From NCBI GenBank assembly GCA_902806575.1, contig CADCXD010000001.1, positions 2,108,001 to 2,172,000 on the forward strand: 64,000 nt of DNA, read 5' to 3'. Made by a program: the position numbers and the translations under genes. The notes beneath the pieces were generated by a model that did not search any database, was not told the DNA's origin, and saw only the letters and a list, made by a program, of their open reading frames with translations. This document shows, piece by piece, positions 37,001 through 47,244 of the stretch; position 1 is the first letter of the stretch, and each line of letters begins with the position of its first letter. The DNA is from Jackrogersella multiformis. Its lineage: Eukaryota; Ascomycota; Sordariomycetes; Xylariales; Hypoxylaceae.

Positions 37001-39100
37001 CAAATATTCCTGATTTGGGAAGAACTATCTAACCATCTGTAGATTACTATATTAAAGCCGCTGGGCTAAGCAACTTCATACTTATGGTGCTCTGCACCGC
37101 AATATATTCTTTCTTCATTACTTTCCCCCAGTATTGGCTCAAACTGTGGACTGACTCGGCGTCGAGAAACGGCTGGTTGTTTATGGGAGGGTATATTGCT
37201 TTGAATATAATGGCATGGGTTACAACTGTCGGGGGTATATGGTAAGTTATGATGCCTTACGAGATAAATTACCTCAAGAAACAAAACTAATGTACCTGTA
37301 ATGAGTAGGGCCGCCAGTATTCTTATGGCTCCTCGTTCAGGATTAGTCTTACACTCTAAACTCATACAAATCATTACTTGGTACTATTCACCGTTCTAAG
37401 TAGTTGATTAGGAAGCTAACTGATGTGAAGTGCGCCTTTGTTATATTTCTCTAGAACAGACAATGGGTCAATCCTTAACCGGTAAGCGGTACCTAGGTAT
37501 GCTTGATGTATTGACAATAAGACTTACGAGATCTAGATTCAGTCAAGACCTTCTGCTGGTAGACAAGCAACTCGCATCTGCTATAGCGTCAACGAGTGTC
37601 CGTGAGTGAGACCTACACAGGAATAATTGTAGGCAATTGCTAATATCTACAATAGAACTGTTCAAGCTTCTAGTCCAGGTCATTTTGCTATTCGTTGCCC
37701 AGAAACTATTAACGCTCAGCTTGCCTATATATCTTATAATCGTCTATTTTATCCAGAAAATATACCTTCGGACGTCACGACAATTGCGTCTTCTAGAACT
37801 GGAGTCTAGATCCGCGGTATTCATTGACCTCTTAGAGACTATGGATGGATTGCCGACGATACGTGCATTTGGAGGCCAATCAAGAGCAGAGCGCGAACAT
37901 CTTCACCGCCTTGACGAATCCCAGAAACCTTTTTATCTTCTGTTAAGTCTCCAGTGCTGGCTTAAGATAGTCCTAGACTTGCTCGTGGCAGCGGTGGCCG
38001 TCGGTGTCATCGCTCTCGCTGTGATTCTTAGGCATACTACTTCAGGTGGTCAACTAGGGGTTGCGCTGAATATTGTGCTGGTCGCTAATACTACGTTACT
38101 CAAACTAATAGAGGCATGGACAAATCTTGAGATATCTCTCGGGGCCATCGCCAGGATCAAAAGTCTCGAAGAAGTAGTGTCTCCTGAGGACCAGCCATCG
38201 GAAAGTAGTATACCCCCTGAGACCTGGCCATCATCTGGTTTAGTCGAATTTCGAAACGTCACGGCAGCGTATAATTCGGAAAACACAGTTCTTAAAGATG
38301 TGTCATTACGAATTGAACCTGGCCAGAAAGTTGTTATCTGCGGTCGCACTGGGAGGCAAGTTCTTGTCGTCCAGTAATTCAGGGAACTGAGTACTGACCT
38401 CATATTCTGCAGTGGCAAGAGTTCTTTAATTCTCACTCTTCTTAGATTATTAGATATGAAATCCGGTTTACTTAGAGTCGACAGTGTGGATATTAGCCTC
38501 GTGCCACGCTCGATAATCCGCGAACGTTGCTTTGTAACGGTGTCCCAGGAACCCCTATTCTTCAAACAAGAGACCCTTCGATTCAATGTGGACCCCACAG
38601 GAACTCTATCAAATGATACCATCATTGGCGCCCTCGCTAAAGTACATGTATGGCAGCATTTCAACACAGACCTCAGTCAGAATGGGCTACGTGACATAAC
38701 CGCAACTACCCATCCAATCCTGGACCGATCCCTCGTATCGTTTCCTCCTCTCTCAGTCGGACAAGGACAGCTACTAGCCCTCGCACGCGCACTGTTACAG
38801 GTATACGTCATAAACACTTCAGGTGCGAAACCCATCATCCTACTCGATGAGGCAACCTCATCTCTCGATTCATCGACCGAGAAGTTGATACTCGATATTG
38901 CTCACGAAGAGTTCACATGCAAGGGGCACACAGTAATTATGGTCGCTCATAGAGTCAGCGCGGCTATATCACATCTAAGGAAGGGGGTAGATGTTGTGAT
39001 TTGGATGAAAGATGGGAGAATTGAGAAGGTAGGAGACGTAAGCGACCTTACGAACATGGTAGAACAGACTATAATTCACGAGCAGGGGACCCGCGAGTAA
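34099..39100 (+). CDS. ABCC (MRP-type) full-length ABC transporter
   Basis: Thirteen exons: 34099-34248, 34307-34838, 34902-35128, 35188-35467, 35527-36473, 36521-36683, 36748-36993, 37043-37241, 37309-37380, 37431-37481, 37537-37601, 37656-38355 and 38413-39100. All phases match and give 1439 aa. TMD1 starts after a short TMD0-like N-terminus. NBD1 has Walker A GATGSGKTTL (Lys617), signature LSGGQRQRL and Walker B DILILDDPFSALDG. NBD2 has Walker A GRTGSGKSSL (Lys1213), a deviant signature LSVGQGQLL and Walker B PIILLDEATSSLDS. Membrane export of conjugates or toxic metabolites is expected. The 12th intron (38356-38412) begins GCAAGT, a GC-AG intron that splits NBD2 Walker A. The N-terminus is short against relatives, so an unseen upstream exon is possible. 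Confidence 0.88.
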
Positions 39101-39204
39101 TAAATAGTCAAACATCCTGCATACCTAGGTACTGACTATTACTCCATAGGAGTGAGATAAGTTAGATATATTAGTTGGAGAATGCAATCCTCATTTTTCT
39201 AATC

Positions 39205-40874
39205 CTACAATGATTCCGAAGGGATATGCCTTGGTTTTAATCTGCAGAACAATGGTCGCCGAAACCAAATCACGAACGCTTTCTGATCAAACCAATCATT
39301 GTTCCCAGGTAAGAGTTCTATATCGAACTTCCACAAAATCCGAGCCAAAATCATACGCAGCTCTAGGCTCGCTAAGTTTATCCCGATACAGTTCATTGGT
39401 CCTACACCAAAATGATGTACAACATTTAGGTTGTCATTGGCATATCGAGGGTCAGTTCCTAGCCACCGCTCCGGGATGAACTCGCGGGCATCCTTAAAAT
39501 TGGACTCATCACGGTACGCAGAGAATGCCGTGAAGCCCACAGCAGTCCCACCGGGAAGAAATCGACCGAGGATAGTACATCCTCCAGCGGGTACGCAGCG
39601 TCGAAGCAAATTGGGATTTGGTGAGTAGAGTCTCATTGCCTCGTTAAGTACAGCAATGAGGTACGTTTGGTTAGGCAGCGTAGAGATGTTTATTTCCCTT
39701 TCGGATCTAAACGCTGCGCGGATCTCTTGCTTTAACTTGGCCATGACATTGGGATTCCGGAGCAAAAGGAAAATACAGCCTGATAGAGCCGTAGCTACTG
39801 TCTCGCTACCAGCAAGTACAATTTGTGCGGAGGTGGGGTAGATCTCGCCGTTTTCAAGCATGGAAGACTCTCCTTTCTTGCCGTCCCGCAGGATAAGGGT
39901 CGTAAAATCAGGCCGACTGGTTGCTGTCTGGAGTCTCCTATCAACCATATCCTTGATGGACTTGGCCTGGGCCCACTGCTTGTCCGCCAAACGTCTTGGC
40001 ATCAGGTATTTCAATGCAGAGGTGAGCCAGGGCGCAATGCTGTGAATGGCTATGACGAGAGGGAGGATTTCGAACCGTGAGAGAAGCTCGGATACCAGGG
40101 GGTGGCATCGTGACTTCTTGACGCACTCGAAAACGTCCTGTCCAAACATCAAGTCGCCGATAACGTCGAAAGTGATGTAATTGAACCAAGCAGATAAGTC
40201 GACGGGTCTTCCGGCCTCAGCTTTCTCGCTGAGACGCGCTATTGTACAGTCGATATAATGTGTTATCAAGAGCACTTGCTCGCGCAACGCCCTCTCAGAG
40301 AATGCAGGCGCAAGTTGCCGACGTTGACGAGCGTGTTCTTCACCATCCGCACTAAAGATACCCAGCGCGCCGTAGAAGTCAAGGTCCGGTTCCTTAGGTA
40401 GGTTACGCATCACTACTATGTTAATAAATCGACGAAACTCTAATTAAGGATGAAAAGGGGTAGATTCGAGATGTTACCTACAATGGACTCCTCCCGGTGC
40501 AGCATGGTGCCCGTATATAGCATTCCATGCTTCCGCGCTCGTGTAAGATATATCGTTTGGCGCGATTCTCACAACCGTCCCGTATTTGCGATGAAGCCTG
40601 GCAAGTAGGAACGGCTCTTGACCCTTTACTTGGTGCCAACGTAGAGGCAGTTCAGTTGCTCCATATAGAAATGGACCCGGAAAAGACGCAAGAGGGTGAA
40701 AATAGGCATTGTAGATACACCGAAATGTGAGGTACACAATTATCTGCTTGGAAATGAGTACACTTTTTTGGTCTGCCAAGAAGTTCAATTTATGGAGAGG
40801 AATACAAGAATGAGCCAAGCGATGATGACCTTGGGTATGGTAATACCAAAGGATATCCCTAGTATCGATATCAT
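39205..40874 (-). CDS. Cytochrome P450 monooxygenase (isotrichodermin-hydroxylase-like group)
   Basis: Exons 40874-40806, 40743-40482 and 40415-39205 join in phase to give 513 aa. The first exon and the 62-nt first intron restore a proper ER anchor: IPKVIIAWLIL joined to IIVYLTFRCIY, then the hinge FHPLASFPGP. The I-helix is AGSETVAT (312-319), the K-helix ExxR is EAMR (369-372) and PERF is FIPERWL. The heme loop reads FGVGPMNCIG with ligand Cys453. The usual Arg two residues before the Cys is Met451 here. It converges on the ABCC transporter (105 bp between stops) and faces an FMO further upstream. It likely hydroxylates a lipophilic substrate. An alternative TTG-initiated first exon lacks the anchor and was rejected. 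Confidence 0.88.
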
Positions 40875-42233
40875 AGTTCCGCTATATGTTCTTCACTTCT
40901 AGACTTCTATGACTTATTTATATTAACCAGGAACGTAGAGCTAGAGGAAGTAGAATGGGTTATCGATCGTCGAGAAATAGGAAATAGGGGTTGAGAGTAG
41001 CCTAGCTCTTTAAAGGCAACACTTGCGCTCTGCGCAGGTCCTGGTCCTGGCCCCAGGAACTTTTCAGTTTAGGTCCATTTTTCCTTATTTGACCCCCTTG
41101 CTTTCATCTATGGTCTCCTACCTAGGTAGTCTGCTATCGTACTGAATACCATCACCAACAATCTAGGTGCTCATAATCTATCAACATTTCATCACTAGGC
41201 TGCACGCTTGTATACTACTGCTGACCACTAGGACAATGATATTTTGGAGTTATCGTTACCTTTCCGCTACGTGGCAGCTCGTGATTAGGAATGAACACAC
41301 GATTCTTGGACCTTCATGTCGTGTGCCATTCATCACATTAGTATCTGGCTTCCTTAGCGTAAGATTACTACTTGCAGCAAGTTCGTGAGATCTCATGTTA
41401 CCTGATTGGTCAGTATCACTAATGAGAAGGTGACAGGACTTGGCAATAGAGATGTTGGTACAGGGAAATATATACCTAGGTATGTAAGGTTGTTTCTACC
41501 CAATAATGGCCTATATCACAGAAGTTATATGAGGTTATGGGATATAAGGCAAGGAGAGTATCTTATCTAGCATGGTGCTTTTAATAGGACTAATTGTCTG
41601 TGCGAATCGAATCACATCAATGACGTAGTATATCTCCGACATCCACAAGTAAGCCAAGACAGTGCATCTTAAATATAATCGAACATTATTCCGTACTTGA
41701 GTACCTAGGTAGGTAATTCATCGGCTTTGCTCTACGTAGCAGCGCAGCTAATGGGTTATTGCGGTTATATCCATAGATGTTTGAGATGTTCCCCGGTTTG
41801 CTTGTATAAAAGCATTAAATGATGATGATGATGAATTCGTTTACGTCCGGAAGACGTATGTTATCTAAATAAGTATTTAAAAAAGAGTATATATATTAAG
41901 CGTTTAATAGCGCGAAGAACGTTTGAAGTATCCCTTTATAAAGGAATAAAGTTAAAGTATCGTTTAATATAAAAATTTCACCGCTATTTCTACTTTAAAG
42001 GCATTATTATAACCTAGGTACCGGTAGGTAGGTAATTAACATCGGCGTTAACTATCTGACTTTTTATGCCCAAACGAAAAACCCAAGTCGGACCTGGTTA
42101 AACTATAACGGGATTTGAACCTATTTACATTATAGTGCACCATGCACGAACTAACATATTACCAGGCGCTTAACCATTACGCCACGTGGGGATGAAAGCA
42201 CTATAATAGTAGACTTGATCCACGGTACAATGC
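40875..42233. other. AT-rich intergenic region with tRNA-like locus
   Basis: This 1.36-kb stretch becomes very AT-rich at 41850-42010, with short inverted words (for example CCCTTTATAAAGG near 41931). No coding exon is supported. A tRNA-like sequence occupies its end. Confidence 0.5.
42100..42187 (-). pseudogene. tRNA-like sequence with intact A and B boxes, probable pseudogene or SINE head
   Basis: On the minus strand TGGCGTAATGG matches the RNA polymerase III A box, and GGTTCAAATCC matches the B box. A D-arm pairs (GCGT with GCGC around AATGGTTAA). The T-stem is imperfect (ATAGG against CCCGT). A hairpin GTGCA-TGG-TGCAC sits where a long variable arm would be. The acceptor halves (CCCCACG and TATAGTT) do not pair, and the anticodon stem is poor. 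A functional tRNA is therefore unlikely; a degenerate tRNA or a tRNA-derived repeat fits better. Confidence 0.4.
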
Positions 42234-43367
42234 TCATAAGGTTGTTCGTGAGGTTTGGTTTGTGTCGTTATATGTGCAGACGGACCAATCATCGATCCGC
42301 GTTTCACCCCAGGCATTTTTAGCAGCACGGTCGGGAATGCATTCCTCCCAGACAATACCAAAGTCAAAAGCCAAGCCTCGGGTCAACACACCAGTACCCT
42401 GCCCAGTCTTGTCACTTGTCGTCGCGGTAAGTGTAAATGCGAGCTTCGTTTTAACGTCACCCGTGCCTTCGCCGCCATCCATACACGTCGACCATTCTAA
42501 GTGAGAACTGCTGCCGCTCGCTTCGAAATCATCGTTAAAGCTTCCCTCTCCGCCGATGGATGTCTCAGCCGTGTTATCTATCTGTAATTTTGTTAATTAT
42601 TGGATATGCATCTAGGTCTAAGTAGGTACCTAGCAGAATAGCGTTAGAATCATTGCACTATGCGAGACCTGTATAAATAACACTGCTTTACACTGCTCAA
42701 AAGCTATCCCTTGGAGTAATTATTTAGGTAGGTCATATGTGTTTTAGCTAGTATTTAATGCTGATTAGGTAATCAAGGGATGATGATTCTACAGTGCAAA
42801 GCAGTGCTATTATTACAGGTTTCGCACATAGTGGAATTATTCTGACGCTATTCAGGTACCAGGTACCTTAGGTAGGTACCAAGGTATATCATATATTAAA
42901 TTAAGAAGACGGAGGAACGATTAACTCACCATTGTAGACATGGATACGTTCCAGATATCGGGCGGCGCCCTTCCTGGATTGAGCTTCCGATTTTCATACC
43001 TGAAGACTGAATTGGCAGTCATTTGGTATAACTGGACACCGTCGGTCGCATTCAGATGTCCTCTGTAAGTCACATCCTGAACCGCGAAGCGATACTTATA
43101 CCACCAGGAGGTGAACTCCACGGTAAACTGGCATACGGCCACCTCGTCTGTTCTGCCGTGCCCTTCTGTTCCAAAGCGCATGCTGGGAAGGTCTAATCTG
43201 AGTGTATCCGGCAGGAAAGTGATGTTCATATTCTGCCCCGGAGAGCATTGTCCGGGGGTATCCGACACGATTCCTAAGATGAGTGGTACCTGCGGAGGCG
43301 GCGGGTCTCCTTCCGCGAGAGCAGATATCGCGAGGGAGATACCCGCGATCAGGCCGATGACCCTCAT
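42234..43367 (-). CDS. Secreted DUF4360-like protein
   Basis: Exons 43367-42930 and 42581-42234 join in phase to give 261 aa. A signal peptide (RVIGLIAGISLAISALA) precedes a beta-rich domain with GQCSPGQNMNITFLPD, the segment VCQFTVEFTSWWYKYRF and VTYRGHLNATDGVQ. The second exon has WSTCMDGG...LAFTLTATTSD and ends near VWEECIPD. The pattern matches fungal secreted DUF4360 proteins, whose function is unknown. Cysteines are consistent with extracellular disulfides. The single intron (42929-42582) is 348 nt, several times longer than its neighbours, because a 224-bp MITE lies inside it. Donor GTGAGT and acceptor ACAG are intact, so splicing is probably kept. Confidence 0.75.
42633..42856. mobile_element. 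MITE, copy 1 (224 bp, TA-flanked), inside an intron
   Basis: Arms 42636-42695 and 42792-42853 are inverted repeats of about 60 bp with roughly 85% identity, both beginning GAATAGCGT at the outer end. TA dinucleotides flank the element (42631-42632 and 42857-42858), as expected for Tc1/mariner-type target duplication. The centre has CTATCCCTT and ATATGTGTTTTAG, shared with copy 2 at 59963-60178. It has no coding capacity. Confidence 0.82.
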
Positions 43368-44458
43368 AGCGGTATTGTTTCAGGGGCTAGGAAGTCTTTC
43401 AAACCCGTTAATAAAAACACGGGAGACGTTGATATCAATTGAAAAAGAAAACTGTTTGCAGCATGAGCTGGAGTTGGAATTTTATTCAATGTTTGATAAA
43501 TTAAAGAGCCTCCTTCTATTCGTCTCCTAAATTTAGATATTGTGTTGCATTGTGTCCTTATATTTATCCCCTATCCATGGCTACAGTGCCAATTAGCCGG
43601 TTCCAGAAGGTTAACGACCTAGAAAATGCAAACATCCAATTTTTCGACTGTTACCTTCTTCGCTAATGATAAGATCTCCGCGATGACTAATACTTGATTG
43701 CTCATCAATTACCAAAAGTGATATTAGATTTAGGTCACCTTCTTCCCCTTTAGCTTTTGGGATCCAATGTCATCCTCTAGAAAGGAATACTACGGGGCAA
43801 AAATAAATTACAGGCAACACATTTCAACCTTATAAGTGCTTAGAACGTTTATACAACCGATTAATAGGTCCTCGCAGCTTTGAGATCATACATTTCAATT
43901 AAGTTAAACCAAGTTGTTGTGTAAAATTACGGCTACCGAACGTTCTTAAGGAAATACTCTACGCACGGATTTAAAATGAGCGATGCTATTTACAGATTGC
44001 CTTTTTAGAACACTATCCACCTGTTGACAGGTGGCTATCAGCTGTACTGTTTATCATACGCAAACCAAGAAACTCTTCTTAAATACCTATTAACCTAAGC
44101 ACTTAATAACTATTAAATATTATTTTCAATTATTACAATAAGTGCTTAATCATAGCCACATTAACTTAAGACACTTGATTAAAAGTGTAATATATAAATT
44201 ATACCTTATAAAGAAACGTCTATTATCGTAAAAACTAGTCATTCGTTAGCCGGCAGGGGTTCCAAAATCATTATACAAGCATAAAGACAATGGAAATAAT
44301 ATTGCTTTAAAATCATCACTAACTCCAACGATCCCACTAAAAATATACTCGTTAAGGATACCAGCTCCTAACCCTAAAGCTAAATAAGTTATAGATATCC
44401 TGTTCTATACCTCTTACATCCCCGCCAGAGCTAGACAGAGAGCTTGGGCTTGATAGCC
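43368..44458. other. AT-rich intergenic region, no gene seen
   Basis: About 1.1 kb of AT-rich DNA. It includes a near-perfect palindrome CCACCTGT-TG-ACAGGTGG at 44017-44034 and a TAAGCACTT/AAGTGCTTA inverted pair near 44096-44148. No exon is supported. Confidence 0.5.
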
Positions 44459-44722
44459 TTAGTTCTCCTGAACCCAGCCTTGTTGGTCATGATAGCAATA
44501 TTCAACCTGGACGACGTAGCCGCCATTACAGGTGGTGCAAATCACAAAACCATCGCGGCACCGCGGATTAAAACATTTCCCCTCGACGAGAAAAGGACAC
44601 GATTGACAAGCTTCTGTCCAGCCAGATCCCAGACAATATGGGCACTTAACCATCACTTCCTGAGAACTCGGTTTCTTCCTCTCAGAAAGATGGATCCTAC
44701 AGTTATGGCACCAGTAACCCAT
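44459..44722 (-). CDS. Small Cys-rich protein with DnaJ-zinc-finger-like CxxCxGxG motifs
   Basis: From the ATG at 44722 the frame encodes 87 aa with eleven cysteines, mostly in CxxC pairs: WCHNCRIHL, CPYCLGSGW, CQSCPF, CFNPRC and CTTCNGGY. CPYCLGSG and CTTCNGG resemble the CxxCxGxG repeats that bind zinc in DnaJ/Hsp40, but there is no J domain. An upstream open frame without ATG extends 36 codons. The ordered cysteines argue for a real protein despite the AT-rich, gene-poor setting. It could be a zinc-ribbon adaptor; no function is assigned. Confidence 0.5.
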   Translation of the reverse strand: MGYWCHNCRIHLSERKKPSSQEVMVKCPYCLGSGWTEACQSCPFLVEGKCFNPRCRDGFVICTTCNGGYVVQVEYCYHDQQGWVQEN

Positions 44723-46101
44723 GGCTAGAGAGTCCAAAGTGACAATTTGCGGCTTGGTGATATAGTAGGCGAATAAGTATAACCTAGATGTTTCGGTTGT
44801 GAAACTGAAGGCGGTAGACGATGGAGGCACTACTATGATGTTAAAGAGTGCTCATGCTAAATAGGGCCTTTTTATTTCATAGTTCTATTAGGGAACTTAC
44901 CTTTGGCAGTGGGACTGTATCGGTTCAATGCGAAAGATGATTCTCGGCAATGTGGAAGGAGGGTATAGTTGGAGATGTTTGGATGCCGATTTATTGAAGA
45001 CTCAAAGTTTCCGATTTCCATAGAAAATTCGAGCCATATTTATATAATTTCGAACAGTACTGTTATATGAGTTAACCTAGGACATCGTCTCTAATACCTT
45101 ACGGCGCCATATTTCCCAACAAGTAACCCGAGTAAAGGCCATTTGATATTTTGTTATAACGAAGAAGGTAAGTTGAAAGCATGTTAGCCAGTGTTAAAGA
45201 CCAAGGCGTTTAATAAATCAAATGGATAATCGACATGTTTACCTAGGTATCGTTTAACTTAAGTAAGTTTGTGTATTATGAAGATATTTAAACCTATTTA
45301 CACTCCTTTTTGAAGGGAATCTTAAAGGTTATCTCCTAAATTAGAACAACACAATTCTAATTTAAGGGCTTATAGGTTAAGGTGATATTAAAATATAGGC
45401 TAATAAGTACCTGTTTATGATTTCTTGAAAATTAACTTACTTAACTTAACCAAGGCCTTGTCGAGGGCAGTCCATGGTCGGGACCTAGGTTAAGGACGAC
45501 TGGCGGCAAACGGCAGTGTCAGCCACTCCAACTAACCGCCATCCAAACGCATACACCTTATGTCAATCAATATTTGTAGCTAGCCTAGGCTATTCTACAA
45601 AGGCGAGATTGTAAGATTGTTTGTACTAAATATATTTCATAACAGGCTGGGCTTGAAACTAATAAACAATTAAAATCTTAACTACCTGGCCCAGTTTAGG
45701 CTGCCTAGTTATACCACATAAATGAGAAATAGATAAGCCTTCAAATTTATATTGATAAAGAATAGTCTAGTAGTCTGAGAATATATAGCGTAGATGTTAG
45801 TTAAGGTTGTATACAAGAAATCCTTGTACTTACTGGTGGTTTCTGGAATGCTTACCTAGGTAGGTAGGGATATTAGGGTAAGAGGGGCTGTTGGCATAAG
45901 CTAGAATGACCAACAAACCGATGTTGGTGACATCTCAAATCGATGTGTAAGTAATCGTACATCCAATCAGACAACAACCTATCTAGGACCATCTACGAGG
46001 ATTACCCCGCTTGGTAAAGGCAGCAGTTTCTTTCCCTTCCTTCATCCTAACAACCACGTCTTCCTTGACCTCCAGAACTAAGGCTGCCACAATAAACAAT
46101 C
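44723..46101. other. AT-rich intergenic region with an inverted-repeat element
   Basis: This 1.38-kb stretch holds the inverted-repeat element at 45252-45451 and a TACCTAGGTAGGTAGG cluster near 45854. No exon is supported. Confidence 0.5.
45252..45451. mobile_element. MITE-like inverted-repeat element (about 200 bp)
   Basis: Outer ends GTTTAACTTAAGTAAGTT (45252-45269) and AACTTACTTAACTTAACC (45434-45451) are inverted repeats with about 3 mismatches in 18. At the centre TAAATTAGAA (45337-45346) and TTCTAATTTA (45355-45364) form a perfect 10-bp hairpin. The whole behaves as a long imperfect hairpin without coding capacity. It is unrelated in sequence to the TA-flanked MITE elsewhere in the window. 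Confidence 0.5.
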
Positions 46102-46791
46102 ATGACTATAATTTATCATATCCGGCTGCGGCGCCGGGAACCCGGCCAACCGAATCGTGTCAACCCCCGTCGTCCAGCTACACGTCCTGCTGAACACTTC
46201 CCTCTCATGCGAATTGTCGACGATATCATCACAACCCTAAAACTTTCTCAGCAACCTGGTACCGATGTCCAGGAGAAACTCCAGTTCGCCGATAGAGAGC
46301 TCAGTATGCTTTCGAGAGAAGAGGAACTGGATATGAGTGCGAGATTGGCCAGAGCTTTACACTCGAATATTGTCGAAAATAGATACCCCCCATACCCAGA
46401 TCCCCAGATGGGTCATATTATCTTCATGTCCCCAAGGGTAAACCACGTGGTTGACAAAATCGTTGGTATTGCTAAAGAGACATTTGACTTTAAATCGAAC
46501 GATAAGAGGATGATCCATGGGTTTAACGGGATCCTAGCGGTGGGCCTTCTTTACTGTCTCGGGTGCCCACAGACCGTATACGATCTTGGATTTCAGGGGA
46601 TAGATGCCAGTCAGCAAGGCTTCCCCATTCAGCCAAGTAGGTTATCTTATAATGTCTTGAAGACTTGGTTTGTAGAAGCTAACGGCGATTTAGCTTCTCT
46701 GGCATGGGCCTGGCAAACTGGTTTCCAGATCACAGAGGACGCGATGACTTCCTTCTTTGAAAAGCTTGACCAATTTACAGGCTTGCTGTAA
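46102..46791 (+). CDS. Hypothetical protein (229 aa)
   Basis: A single exon from the ATG at 46102. I do not recognise a domain. The N-terminal 30 residues are Arg/Pro-rich (RLRRREPGQPNRVNPRRP). The remainder looks globular, with an amphipathic region LQFADRELSMLSREEELDMS, a moderately hydrophobic stretch IHGFNGILAVGLLYCLGCP and an acidic/aromatic C-terminus (FEKLDQFTGLL). There is no clear signal peptide. The length of the uninterrupted frame in AT-rich DNA and its normal amino-acid composition support coding, but it could be a lineage-specific orphan. Confidence 0.55.
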   Translation: MTIIYHIRLRRREPGQPNRVNPRRPATRPAEHFPLMRIVDDIITTLKLSQQPGTDVQEKLQFADRELSMLSREEELDMSARLARALHSNIVENRYPPYPDPQMGHIIFMSPRVNHVVDKIVGIAKETFDFKSNDKRMIHGFNGILAVGLLYCLGCPQTVYDLGFQGIDASQQGFPIQPSRLSYNVLKTWFVEANGDLASLAWAWQTGFQITEDAMTSFFEKLDQFTGLL

Positions 46792-47244
46792 AGGTCTGGT
46801 AGCCACGTATCAGAGAAACGTTCATTTCTGTCAGTGGCGTAATATATTGATGGGGTTGTGGCAACGTCCTATTCTTGCCTCCCCAGTGTGGATTTCCGCG
46901 GCCTAATCAGAGCTAGGAAGCTGTTGTGGACACAAGGACCCTAAGTTGTGACCAGTTCTTCGACAAGCTGTCTAATAGCCTAGCCACCTGGGCAGAGATA
47001 ATACGCCTTAGTTTCCAACTATATAGTACATTTTTTCAATGCCATTCAGATCAAATCGCAGATAATGTTCTCTGAATTTTATTAGATACGTATGAAGGTA
47101 ACATGGCATCAGTTATCTCATCAGAGCGCTGGAGTAAAATCGAGCCATGTTTACTAGCGATGGGAGATGAGATATCAACTTTTAAAGGCAAGGGAAACTG
47201 CCACGGTTTCTAAAGGGATAGGCAGACTAGTCCGAAAAAAGCTG

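Noticed and set aside
34099..39100. Idea that the ABC transporter is a pseudogene because it is broken into many frames
   Set aside because: Twelve short introns with consistent phases restore one open reading frame with both nucleotide-binding domains.
40474..40818. P450 first exon starting at a TTG codon at 40818
   Set aside because: It lacks a membrane anchor; the exon at 40874-40806 plus a 62-nt intron restores it in phase.
31592..40874. Calling the FMO/ABC/P450 region a complete secondary-metabolite cluster
   Set aside because: No polyketide, peptide, terpene or alkaloid backbone enzyme can be found in the window.
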